Origin: Synergistaceae bacterium
Lineage (GTDB): Bacteria > Synergistota > Synergistia > Synergistales > Synergistaceae
Direction: 5' to 3'
DNA length: 37,069 nt
Assembly: GCA_031289775.1 (NCBI GenBank)
Contig: JAITOY010000051.1
Location: 1-37,069, forward strand
The notes under the pieces are model-generated. The model saw only the letters and a program-made list of their open reading frames with translations. It was not told the DNA's origin and did no database searches. Of this stretch, positions 25,447-33,464 are shown one piece after another. A program made the position numbers and the translations under genes. Numbering within the stretch: position 1 is the first letter of the stretch; every line of letters starts with the position of its first letter.

Positions 25447-26930
25447 CTATCGAGGCGGCTGTGAGCCTTAGGGACGTTTATTGGCGGGGACGTCTTTGGG
25501 ATTTTCTGCCTCCCCTCTCCTCCGCTATCGCCTGCGGCCCCATCTGGCCCTGGCTGTGGGGGCGATGGTTCGGCGTCGGGGGCGAAGCGCTCCAGGGCGG
25601 CCTGTTTGTAATAATATCCTGCGGTATCGTAGCCCGTCTCGCCATGCGAGGGAGGAACAGGGTTCCTTTTTCCCCGCATGTCCCGTCACTGTTCGCCGCA
25701 ATATTATTTGTCCTGTCCGCCGGTCTTTTGTTCCGATCCATCCCCAGGCTGCTCAGCGCCGCTCTGTACTTCAGCGCGCTCTACTGGTCAATACAGGCGG
25801 TTCAGAGCCAGAGAGAGCGCCGAGACAGCGCCGCTCTCTGGCCAATGCTTATCCTCAGCCTCCCATACGAACCGTCGGTGCAGTTTGTCTTCGGCTACCC
25901 CATGCGAGTTTTGGCAGCAAGATTCGCCGCGGCGATCCTGCCAGGCAACGTACATACCGTTGGCTGCGCCTTATCCGACGGAGTCCTGGAGGTATTCGTC
26001 GACGCGCCGTGCGCCGGAGTCGGAATGCTGTCCGGAATGCTATTGCTCGCGGCGGGCGCGGCGCTCATCTTCAGGCTCGACTGGCTGAAGACCGCTTTTT
26101 TGATGGCTTTCGGACTGCTCTGCGCGCTTTCGTCCAACGCGCTCCGGGCCGCGATATTGTACTCCGGGTACGCGGGGATTTTCAAATTCAAGCCGCATCA
26201 ATATGAATCGGCCACAGGGCTCTCCTGCTTCGCGGCCAGCGCCATTTTTCTGGCGCTGGCCGCGCATTGGCTCAGAGGAAACCGAAAAAGAAAAATCGCC
26301 GCTAACGATCGCCGAGACGAAAGACAAACTACTCAGAAGACAAGTTTCGCCAAAACTGTCGTTTTTGTTTTTTTAGCCTCGTGCCTCTTCACGGCGGCTG
26401 CCGGGGCATATCAGCGACGCCCGGCCGATGAGCGGGCCCCCGAGACGCCGATCCTCTGGCCGGAGTTTTGGGAGGGGCGTAAGCTGACCCCGGCAAGCGC
26501 CAGCCCTGAAACGGAGCTCTTCTGGAGGAACTTTCCTGGAACATTCCGGGAGTTCATAATGCAGCCGGCAAGCGAGGTGGAGGACGGTTGGTTTCCAGAG
26601 GAGAGCAGGCTTGCGCTGCGTTTTGTATGGAGGGCAACGCGCCAGTTGCACCCGGCCGAGGACTGTTTTCGCGGCGCCGGTTACAAAATCACTCCCGCGC
26701 CGCTTTTGCTGGACGAAAACGGCAGGGCGTGGAGCGGTTTTATCGCCGAAAAATCCGGCCGCGCCGTAAATGTGCGCCAGTGCGTGATATCAGTCCCTGG
26801 CGGAGACCTGCGCCGCGCCGAATACGACGTCGCGAAGAGCTGGCCCGACGTCTCCAGTTGGTACTGGGACGTGGCCCGCCCAACTGGCGAAGCGGCGGCA
26901 GCCCTAGCCGTAACGGTGATGGGCAAGTGA
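25443..26930 (+). CDS. Exosortase with C-terminal EpsI-like domain
   Basis: This 495-aa membrane protein has about eight helices in the first 280 residues. They contain the exosortase catalytic set: Cys190 in DAPCAGVGML, Arg235 in SNALRAAIL, and His252 in the KPHQYESATG segment. Such enzymes cleave C-terminal PEP-CTERM signals and probably transfer the protein to an envelope acceptor. After a basic cytoplasmic linker and another helix (about 303-321), the C-terminal domain carries RQLHPAEDCFRGAGY (His403, Glu406, Cys408), matching the EpsI-like motif of exosortase-associated proteins. The start is GTG 25443 overlapping the stop of the VIT protein, so enzyme and likely substrate are made together. 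The subfamily cannot be settled by eye. Confidence 0.85.
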   Translation: MTIEAAVSLRDVYWRGRLWDFLPPLSSAIACGPIWPWLWGRWFGVGGEALQGGLFVIISCGIVARLAMRGRNRVPFSPHVPSLFAAILFVLSAGLLFRSIPRLLSAALYFSALYWSIQAVQSQRERRDSAALWPMLILSLPYEPSVQFVFGYPMRVLAARFAAAILPGNVHTVGCALSDGVLEVFVDAPCAGVGMLSGMLLLAAGAALIFRLDWLKTAFLMAFGLLCALSSNALRAAILYSGYAGIFKFKPHQYESATGLSCFAASAIFLALAAHWLRGNRKRKIAANDRRDERQTTQKTSFAKTVVFVFLASCLFTAAAGAYQRRPADERAPETPILWPEFWEGRKLTPASASPETELFWRNFPGTFREFIMQPASEVEDGWFPEESRLALRFVWRATRQLHPAEDCFRGAGYKITPAPLLLDENGRAWSGFIAEKSGRAVNVRQCVISVPGGDLRRAEYDVAKSWPDVSSWYWDVARPTGEAAAALAVTVMGK

Positions 26931-26953
26931 TACACGGATCCGGCTTCGTTGCT

Positions 26954-26973
26954 TGTCACCGATCCTCGTGACA
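26954..26973. repeat. Inverted repeat TGTCAC-N8-GTGACA
   Basis: A perfect 6-bp inverted repeat begins 24 bases after the exosortase stop and lies in the 238-bp gap before the LtaS-like gene. It could be an operator or a weak hairpin; no T run follows. Confidence 0.3.
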
Positions 26974-26983
26974 CAGACGCCGT

Positions 26984-27232
26984 ATGACGTCGATCTCCTC
27001 CTCCCGCAAAAAGATTATTTTGGTCACTATCTCTATGACCAATGGTACAATCAGGAAAAGACGTTCGTTGACACAACGTCAGGTAGAGCAGGCGGACGCT
27101 CTGATAGACCAGTTCAACGACATGACGGGGCTGCTCGAAAAATGGCGGCCGCGTGAGGAGGTTTGTAAATGGCCCGGCCAACCTCTGTTTTCCGAAATGA
27201 GCCATTTTTCACGGCGATTTTTCTCGTCGTGA
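26984..27232 (+). CDS. Doubtful small ORF before the LtaS-like gene
   Basis: This 82-aa frame has a central helical, codon-biased stretch (LTQRQVEQADALIDQFND and MTGLLEKW) that reads like a real coiled-coil. However, it lacks a ribosome site and runs 64 bases into the next gene in another frame. It may be a small gene with a later start (ATG 27035), a decayed gene, or chance. I do not recognise it. Confidence 0.25.
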   Translation: MTSISSSRKKIILVTISMTNGTIRKRRSLTQRQVEQADALIDQFNDMTGLLEKWRPREEVCKWPGQPLFSEMSHFSRRFFSS

Positions 27233-29085
27233 TGTGGCTGAAGTTTTATTTTTTCGACTCGTCGCTCTCGCCGAGGTTCAGCCTGACATTTTTAACATTC
27301 GCAGGCGGAGCGGGCGTTCTGTCGTGCGTGGTCGCTCCGGCGGCGCTTTTGCCCCGCCCCTTGCGAGGCCCCTGCCTTATAGCGCTCGACGCCGCGCTGT
27401 CGCTTCTAATATTGACCGACGCGCTTTACCTGCGCTACTCTGCGGATCTCTTCTCGCTTTACAACCTGGGGCTTTACGCCCAGGCCGGCGACGTGTCGGA
27501 CGCCATAATCGCCCTTATCGAACCTCAGGACGCGAAATACTTCGTCGACATTCCTTTTTTGGCCCTGCTGTCGCGGGCTATTTCGCGAGAGGGCGGATGG
27601 CGTTGGCTCTCCATAAAACGAGCCTCCGCCGCGCTCGTCCTCGCGACTCTCGGCGCCTCGTGCGCGGCGTGGAAGATGCACTCCTACGACAGGGCCGTCC
27701 CTGGCGCGATCCGATCGCTCTGGGATCGCCCTGCAGTCGCGATAAGCGTCGGGTCGCTCGTCTACCACGCGGCGGACGCGATGAACGTCGCGGGCGAGCG
27801 TATCGCAAAAAAACATTACTCAAAGGAAGAGGAGGATGAGCTTGCCGGATGGATCGAATCCCGCGCTGCGCAACGAGCGGGTTCGAGGGGAGCTACGTTC
27901 GGCGTTGCGGCCGGCAAAAACCTCATCATGATTCAGGTCGAGTCGCTTCAGGCGTTTGTAGTCGGGCTCGCGTTCGGCGGAACGGAGGTCACACCGAACA
28001 TAAACAGGTTCGCCAGAAATGGAATCCATTTCACCCGAGCGTTCAACCAGACAGCCGGAGGCAACAGCTCCGACGCGGAGTTCATGTCGAACGCTTCTTT
28101 ATTTCCGACCGCGAAGGGCGCGGCGTTCGCGCGTTTTGCCGGCAACGCATTCATCACGCTCGGCACGGAGCTCGCGTCGCGGGGGTACGAGACAACCGCT
28201 TTTCACGGCGACAAACCAGGTTTCTGGAACAGGAATCACATGTACCCAGCTCTCGGCTTCGAGCGCTTTATCAGCAAAAACGAGTTCGCTCCCGGCGAGG
28301 GCATAGGGCTCGGCCTGAGCGATCGCGACTTCTTCAGGCAATCGCTCGAATATCTGGAGGACATCAAGGACGACGGCCCATTTTACGCCTTCCTCATTAC
28401 CCTGACGAGCCACCACCCCTTCAACTTCGGCGCCTTCGAAAGACAGGCGATAGACATTCAACTGGGGGAGCTCGAGGGAACCGTACCTGGAAACTATCTG
28501 CGCGCGATACATTACGCCGACGCGCAGATTGGGAACTTCTTGAACGGTCTCGAGCGCGACGAACTTCTGGACAATAGCCTGATAGTGATCTACGGCGACC
28601 ACCCAGCTATACCGAGGGGCGACGCCGACAGGCTCGGCGCGCTCCTCGGACGAGATATCTCAAGCGCGGCGGCGTGGCGCGACATACAGTCGATACCGAT
28701 CATCATGCGCCTTCCTCGCGGAGAGTACGCGGGAAAATCGGACGCGCCGGCCGGGCAGATAGACATCGCCCCGACGGTCGCCTCCCTCATGGGCTTTACG
28801 ATCGCTTCCGCCTTCGGGGAAGACCTTTTGGCCGGGTTGGGCGAGCTCTCCGGACGGGAGACGAGCGAAAAAATGACCGTCTTCAGAAACGGAAGTTTCG
28901 TGAAGGGGTACGAATGGGTTCAACCCGGCGACAGGAGGGCCGTCGACCTGCGCACAAACAAAACCGCGTCCTGGTCTGAAAAGACGGCTTCGGACGCGAG
29001 ACAGGCGGCCGAGCTTCTCGCGAAAAGCGACATGTTTATCGAGCTCGACATGGCGCGCAAAATTCGTCTAGATTACAGGAGATAA
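27169..29085 (+). CDS. LtaS-like membrane phosphotransferase (alkaline phosphatase superfamily)
   Basis: This 638-aa protein has a membrane N-terminal half (about five helices, residues 13-165) and an extracytoplasmic sulfatase-fold domain from about 250. Conserved elements are LIMIQVESLQAF (metal ligand Glu258), NQTAGGNSSDAEFM around residue 300, LTSHHPFNF (His415/416) and VIYGDHPAI (Asp477, His478). The family transfers glycerol phosphate or phosphoethanolamine from lipids to teichoic acid, periplasmic glucans or lipid A. The catalytic Thr of LtaS (GKTSDSEF) is Ser here (GNSSDAEF), and the preceding Lys is Asn. GAGGAGG precedes the ATG. In a probable diderm a role in decorating an envelope glycan or lipid, rather than classical lipoteichoic acid, is likely. 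Confidence 0.85.
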   Translation: MARPTSVFRNEPFFTAIFLVVMWLKFYFFDSSLSPRFSLTFLTFAGGAGVLSCVVAPAALLPRPLRGPCLIALDAALSLLILTDALYLRYSADLFSLYNLGLYAQAGDVSDAIIALIEPQDAKYFVDIPFLALLSRAISREGGWRWLSIKRASAALVLATLGASCAAWKMHSYDRAVPGAIRSLWDRPAVAISVGSLVYHAADAMNVAGERIAKKHYSKEEEDELAGWIESRAAQRAGSRGATFGVAAGKNLIMIQVESLQAFVVGLAFGGTEVTPNINRFARNGIHFTRAFNQTAGGNSSDAEFMSNASLFPTAKGAAFARFAGNAFITLGTELASRGYETTAFHGDKPGFWNRNHMYPALGFERFISKNEFAPGEGIGLGLSDRDFFRQSLEYLEDIKDDGPFYAFLITLTSHHPFNFGAFERQAIDIQLGELEGTVPGNYLRAIHYADAQIGNFLNGLERDELLDNSLIVIYGDHPAIPRGDADRLGALLGRDISSAAAWRDIQSIPIIMRLPRGEYAGKSDAPAGQIDIAPTVASLMGFTIASAFGEDLLAGLGELSGRETSEKMTVFRNGSFVKGYEWVQPGDRRAVDLRTNKTASWSEKTASDARQAAELLAKSDMFIELDMARKIRLDYRR

Positions 29086-29116
29086 TCTCCAAAAAAAATA
29101 AACTGATTAAACAATT

Positions 29117-29146
29117 TTAACCGAATTAGTGAAAATGTGCTAATAT
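29117..29146 (+). promoter_or_regulatory. Possible promoter for the glycosyltransferase
   Basis: TTAACC (29117-29122) and TAATAT (29141-29146) are separated by 18 bases in the AT-rich 140-bp gap before the glycosyltransferase. The -35 match is weak. Confidence 0.3.
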
Positions 29147-29228
29147 TTTTGTCGGTCTTTCGTCAAATTATACGCCTGCTGGGGAAACGCAAAATAAATC
29201 AGCCCCCCGAGTTCTAAGGAGAATGGTG

Positions 29229-30548
29229 ATGAGCGGGTTCGAAGAGCTATATTATTGGGTTATTTGGTGGGGTTGGTGGCTCGTTCGGTTCTGTCTATAC
29301 GGCGCGTTCACCGTCCTTTCGGCGGACGCCGCCTATCAGTTCGTCGTGGGGTGCAGGGGATACCTCAACCAGAGGGATATTCCGCCGGCCGCGAAGTACA
29401 GGCGCTTTGCCGTGCTCGTGCCCGCGCACAACGAGGCGGCGGTTCTGGCGCCGCTTCTCGAGAGCCTCAAAGGACAGAACTACCCGATAAACTGCTACAG
29501 AGTTTTTGTATCGTGCGACAACTGCACGGACAACACGGCCAAGGTGGCCGAGAAGTTCGGCGCCGAGGCTCTGATTCGTTCGGACACGACAAAAAACGGC
29601 AAGACATGGAATGTGCGCTGGGCGCTTACCCGCATTCCTATGGAAAATTTCGACGCTCTGGCCATGTTCGACGCCGACAATCTCGCGGGGAAAAATTTTC
29701 TGGCGCGGATGAACGACTACATGGAGAACTGCCCGGAGGCGGAGGCAATACAGGGAATGCTCGACGTCAAAAACCCTGACGACAACTGGCTGACGCGCTC
29801 GTACGCACTGGCATACTGGTTCACGAACAGATTCTGGCAGCTCGCGCGAGGGCTGTGGGGCCTGTCCTGCACGTTAGGCGGCACGGGGCTCGTCATCCGC
29901 GCGTCCACGCTTCGCAGGCTCGGGTGGAATCTGGAGAGCCTCACGGAGGATCTGGAGATGTCCACACGGATAATACTCGCCGGAAGCAAGGTACACTGGA
30001 ACGATCACGCCGTAATATACGACGAGAAGCCGCAGGACATAAGAATATCCTACAAACAGCGCACACGCTGGATGCAGGGGCACTACTGGGTTTGCAGAAA
30101 ATACGGCGGCAAGGCGCTCTATGCTTTTCTCTCGACAAGGCGGATCCAGTACCTCGACCTGTTCCTCTATCTGCTCGCCCCCGGCAAAGCATGCCTCGCC
30201 ATAGTCGTCATGATCGCCGGTATGGCCTACACGATCATCAACAACTCGCTGCTTTTCCCGACATTGAGCAAAAACGCGCCGGAGACTCTGGCGGAGTGGA
30301 TCGCGTTCGTCGGAATGCCAATCGCTACGATATTCTTTTTCTGCTCGTTCTGCGCTATAGCCGGCCCGTCAATGAGGCGGCGAAAGATAACGCTCCTATA
30401 CGCGAAGGATACGTTCGCTTACTTCTGGTTCGGCGTCACATGGATACCGATATTGTTTAAAGCGCCGTTCATGTCTGGTGACCAGGGCGAGTGGGTCAAG
30501 ACTGAACACACGAGAAACGTCTCGCTCGAGCAAATTGGGAGAGAGTGA
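29229..30548 (+). CDS. Membrane family 2 glycosyltransferase (BcsA-like)
   Basis: This 439-aa enzyme has an N-terminal helix, a cytoplasmic GT-A domain and three or four C-terminal helices. Motifs in order are VLVPAHNEAAVLAPLL, MFDADN (DxD-type metal and nucleotide site), the TEDLEMS acid, and QRTRWMQG (the QxxRW acceptor motif of processive transferases such as cellulose and hyaluronan synthases). It lacks a PilZ domain. ATG at 29223 is too close to the AAGGAG site (29216-29221), so ATG at 29229 is the best start. It follows the LtaS-like gene by 143 bp on the same strand, suggesting a shared role in building a surface polysaccharide or glycolipid. The sugar is not predictable. Confidence 0.88.
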   Translation: MSGFEELYYWVIWWGWWLVRFCLYGAFTVLSADAAYQFVVGCRGYLNQRDIPPAAKYRRFAVLVPAHNEAAVLAPLLESLKGQNYPINCYRVFVSCDNCTDNTAKVAEKFGAEALIRSDTTKNGKTWNVRWALTRIPMENFDALAMFDADNLAGKNFLARMNDYMENCPEAEAIQGMLDVKNPDDNWLTRSYALAYWFTNRFWQLARGLWGLSCTLGGTGLVIRASTLRRLGWNLESLTEDLEMSTRIILAGSKVHWNDHAVIYDEKPQDIRISYKQRTRWMQGHYWVCRKYGGKALYAFLSTRRIQYLDLFLYLLAPGKACLAIVVMIAGMAYTIINNSLLFPTLSKNAPETLAEWIAFVGMPIATIFFFCSFCAIAGPSMRRRKITLLYAKDTFAYFWFGVTWIPILFKAPFMSGDQGEWVKTEHTRNVSLEQIGRE

Positions 30549-30715
30549 ACAAGGCCGGCGGTTATATTCGCGCTTAATTGACTCGTCGATTTTTTATTTT
30601 AGGTGTCGCCGAATACGTTTTTGGATGTAAAATATTGCGATGAAATTCGAAGAAATCTTGCGCTTTGCCGACAGGGTAGTGCGATGATAGAGATTAATAT
30701 GGGAGTTGGGAAATA

Positions 30716-31204
30716 ATGGAGGATAAAACCACTCTTCCCGCAGTTCTCGTGAATTCGTATATGAGCTCGCTGATAAGCGTGAGCGCGAGCGTGGGGATTG
30801 AAGCGAGTTTTGTTAAACCCGAAATGACCTCCGGCGTCAAGGCTCAGGGAAGCAGAACGGCTGCCTTCATCGGGATTGTCGGAGGCGCGGCTCAGTGTAC
30901 TGTCGCGCTTATGGCGGATATGCCGTCGTTCGAGGCGTTTGTCAGCGCTTTCACTGGCGGAATGATAAAGGCGGATTCTGAGGATCCTATGTCCATGAGC
31001 GTGCTCGGTGAGATGACTAACATGATAAGCGGTCAGGCGCTTATCAAGGCGAACATGCCAGGGCTCGATATAACGCCGCCGCAGTTGTTCTCCGGGAAAA
31101 ACCTGAAGCTCTCTCCCTCGGTGAAATCGAACGTGAAAAGCTTCACCCTCCCGTTCGACATCGGGGTTGGAAGATTGTATCTTGTGTTATCCGTCTACAA
31201 CTGA
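30716..31204 (+). CDS. cheX: CheX-like CheY-phosphate phosphatase
   Basis: This 162-aa protein has the CheC/CheX/FliY fold, with the single phosphatase motif of CheX, Glu99-x-x-Asn102-x-x-x-Gly106 (SVLGEMTNMISGQALI). Preceding strands (AAFIGIVGGAAQCTVALMAD) and the C-terminal LPFDIGVGRLYLVLSV match the family. CheX dimers dephosphorylate CheY-P, resetting chemotaxis or other response regulators. No other chemotaxis gene lies here, so it is an orphan. A GGGAG element lies about 11 bases before the ATG. Its last 10 bases overlap the end of the convergent cca gene. Confidence 0.85.
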   Translation: MEDKTTLPAVLVNSYMSSLISVSASVGIEASFVKPEMTSGVKAQGSRTAAFIGIVGGAAQCTVALMADMPSFEAFVSAFTGGMIKADSEDPMSMSVLGEMTNMISGQALIKANMPGLDITPPQLFSGKNLKLSPSVKSNVKSFTLPFDIGVGRLYLVLSVYN

Positions 31205-32442
31205 AGATGATGAGGAATCATCGCCGCAACGGCCATAGTTCGGCGCTCACGTATCCAGCGCCCGAGAGCCGCCCCTGAGAGACCCGGCGGCGCGTCCGCC
31301 GCTCTCGACGACGCCATCGCCTCCACTAGCTCCGCTCGATTTTCCCAAAAACGCGGCGTCCCGCAGCGATCGGCGCGAAGCACGGCATCGAAGCCGTCAA
31401 AGCCAAGCGGGCAACGTCCGATTCGTTCGAGCAGGTCGGCAATTTTGCTGGTTTTTTTTACCTCCCACGCCCTCATGTGCTCACGAATGGCGAACTCCGC
31501 GCACCTCCTCCAGCGCGCGGGCAGCGGCGATCGGCGGTTCCACTCAAGAAGCGCGGCGACCCCGCGTTTGTCGCGCCCATAATGACGGGAAAGAATCTCT
31601 CCGGGCGTAAAGGCCTTTCCAAGATCATGGACAAGCGCGGCAAAACGAACCTCCACTCTTCCTGAGAGGGCGGCAGCCCTGTCCACCGCCTCCATCGAGT
31701 GCGCGAAGACGTCGCCCGAGTGGAGCTCGCGGAGCTGAGTCACCCCTACGAGCGCGTGCAGTTGCGGGAACGTCACGTCAAGTATCTCCGCGTCGAGCAG
31801 GTTCACGAAAAAAACGGAAGGTTTTGCGCAATTTAACGCGAGAGCGAGTTCGTTCACAAACCTTTCCCTCGGCTCGCCCCGAAGCTCGTCGCGGCACAAT
31901 TTCATCATGTGAACCGTGCCGGATTCGATCCGAAAACCAAAGCGGCACGCCTGTCTCGCCGCCCGCAGCGCGCGAACCGGGTCGTCGAGAAAGCGTTCGG
32001 ACACGGCCCTGACGACCCCGTCGGACGCGTCCTTTGCGCCACCGAAGGGGTCTACCAGCTCGCCGTTTTGCAGGTCTATCGCCATGGCGTTGATCGTAGT
32101 GTCCCGCCTGTAGAGATCCTCCTCGATCGTCGTCCGGCGCGAAAATATGACCTCGAACCCCCTGTAGCCAAGACCTCGCTTCCGCTCGCACCTCGCGAAC
32201 GCGACGTCGCAGTAGTCTCCGCCGATCTCCAGGCGATATACTGGAAATTTTCCCCCGACCCGCGCCGCGCCCGGGAAAACGTCGAGAAAAACCCCCTCCT
32301 CTACGCCGGCCACGACGTAATCGCGGTCGTGAGGAACCGCGCCAAGCAGATGATCCCTCACCCATCCGCCGACAATATATACTTTCCCACCGGCTTCGTT
32401 TATCGCGAACCTGAAATCGTCCTCGTCCATGACGCCCCGCAT
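31195..32442 (-). CDS. cca: CCA-adding tRNA nucleotidyltransferase with HD domain
   Basis: This 415-aa class II nucleotidyltransferase builds or repairs the tRNA 3' CCA end. Visible elements are VYIVGGWVRDHLLG at residues about 21-34, the DRD metal pair (HDRDYVVAG), RRDTTINAMAIDL, FLDDPVRALRAARQACRFGF, and a C-terminal HD domain (ALVHDLGKAF) as in the E. coli enzyme. Split A-adding or CC-adding enzymes look similar, so specificity should be checked. ATG at 32442 has AGGGAAGG upstream; ATG 32430 is possible. It is convergent with cheX, overlapping tail-to-tail by 10 bases. Confidence 0.92.
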   Translation of the reverse strand: MRGVMDEDDFRFAINEAGGKVYIVGGWVRDHLLGAVPHDRDYVVAGVEEGVFLDVFPGAARVGGKFPVYRLEIGGDYCDVAFARCERKRGLGYRGFEVIFSRRTTIEEDLYRRDTTINAMAIDLQNGELVDPFGGAKDASDGVVRAVSERFLDDPVRALRAARQACRFGFRIESGTVHMMKLCRDELRGEPRERFVNELALALNCAKPSVFFVNLLDAEILDVTFPQLHALVGVTQLRELHSGDVFAHSMEAVDRAAALSGRVEVRFAALVHDLGKAFTPGEILSRHYGRDKRGVAALLEWNRRSPLPARWRRCAEFAIREHMRAWEVKKTSKIADLLERIGRCPLGFDGFDAVLRADRCGTPRFWENRAELVEAMASSRAADAPPGLSGAALGRWIRERRTMAVAAMIPHHLQL

Positions 32443-32555
32443 CTGCCTTCCCTAAACAAAATCAAAATTCCGCCAAAAACATGCCGGTGATATTGTAGCA
32501 TGGCGGATTATATATATTTTGGCCGGGGTTTGGACGAACCTCGTCTCTTATACGT

Positions 32556-32584
32556 TTGATTTCCCGTCCGCCGTTACGTATAAT
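32556..32584 (+). promoter_or_regulatory. Near-consensus sigma-70 promoter for the PHP gene
   Basis: TTGATT (32556-32561) and a perfect TATAAT (32579-32584) are separated by 17 bases. The predicted transcript start (near 32591) lies just ahead of the GAAGGAG ribosome site, which confirms the TTG start at 32615. Confidence 0.75.
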
Positions 32585-32614
32585 GTTTCGGTAAAAGAGG
32601 GAAGGAGCGTCGAA

Positions 32615-33355
32615 TTGAAGCTGATTGTCGACACACACATGCACACAATAGCGAGCGGACACGCGTTCAGCACGATCCTGGAGATGGTTGCGGCCGCAGC
32701 CGAAAAAGGCCTTGAGATGATCGCCATCACGGAGCACGGGCCGGCGATGGAGGGCGCGCCGGTTCCGATGTATTTTTCGGCGCTCTCTCTCCTGCCGGAG
32801 AAAATATACGGCGTCAGAGTGCTTCGCGGAATCGAGGCAAACATAATAGACTACGACGGAAACGTCGACATGCCGAACAAAGCTCTGGAGCGGCTCGACT
32901 TCGTCATGGCCGGTTTTCACGACGTCGTGCTGCCCCCGTGCGGCAACGTCGCCGCAAACACGCGGGCCATGATCGCGGCGCTCGCGAACCCTATGATAGA
33001 CGCCATCTCCCACCCGGGCAACCCTGTCTTCCAAGTGGACATAGAGTCCGTGACGGCAGCCGCGAAGGAGTATGGCAAGCTGTTAGAGATAAACAACAAC
33101 TCGCCAAACGTCCGAGCAGGAAGCCAGAGGAACTGCCACAGCATAGCGGCAGCGTGCCGCGACCTCAAGATCCCCGTTATCTGCGGCAGCGACGCGCACT
33201 TCAGCTTCGACGCTGGCGTGTTCACAAACGCGCTCAAGATACTGGAGAGCGTCGACTTTCCGGAGAAGCTGGTTCTCAACACATCGCCAAAGAAGCTGAC
33301 GCGGCATCTGGAGAGCATCAGAAAGAGGTCGTTCACCAAAAAGAAAAAGCGCTGA
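32615..33355 (+). CDS. PHP-domain phosphoesterase (YcdX-like)
   Basis: This 246-aa metal-dependent phosphoesterase of the PHP family is closest in layout to YcdX. Ligand motifs appear in order: DTHMHT at the N-terminus, ITEHGP, RGIEANI, GFHD, ISHPGNP and GSDAHF. The conserved LLEINNNS segment is typical of the subgroup, and the C-terminus is strongly basic. The TTG start at 32615 is chosen because GAAGGAG (32601-32607) is seven bases upstream and the promoter lies just before; the longer frame from 32519 would be untranscribed. The substrate is unknown (a phosphorylated metabolite or nucleotide). Confidence 0.9.
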   Translation: MKLIVDTHMHTIASGHAFSTILEMVAAAAEKGLEMIAITEHGPAMEGAPVPMYFSALSLLPEKIYGVRVLRGIEANIIDYDGNVDMPNKALERLDFVMAGFHDVVLPPCGNVAANTRAMIAALANPMIDAISHPGNPVFQVDIESVTAAAKEYGKLLEINNNSPNVRAGSQRNCHSIAAACRDLKIPVICGSDAHFSFDAGVFTNALKILESVDFPEKLVLNTSPKKLTRHLESIRKRSFTKKKKR

Positions 33356-33403
33356 CTATGTTCATGTGTGCTCGTTATGACTAGGAACAGTGTTGATGAT
33401 GTA

Positions 33404-33416
33404 TGTGGTGTATAAT
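33404..33416 (+). promoter_or_regulatory. Possible extended -10 promoter for the FecR-domain gene
   Basis: A perfect TATAAT (33411-33416) follows a TG-rich stretch, without a recognisable -35, about 50 bases before the chosen start. Confidence 0.3.
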
Positions 33417-33464
33417 GACCCCGGCGAGTCGAAGTACGGACAACTACGAGGGAGGATGCTGTTA

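Noticed and set aside
26953-27156. Alternative 67-codon frame ending just before the LtaS-like ribosome site
   Set aside because: The second half is Gly/Arg-rich out-of-frame sequence and no ribosome site precedes its start.
30578-30680. Flagellar-type (sigma-28) promoter before cheX
   Set aside because: GCCGACAG resembles the -10 element, but no TAAA-type -35 lies at the right distance.
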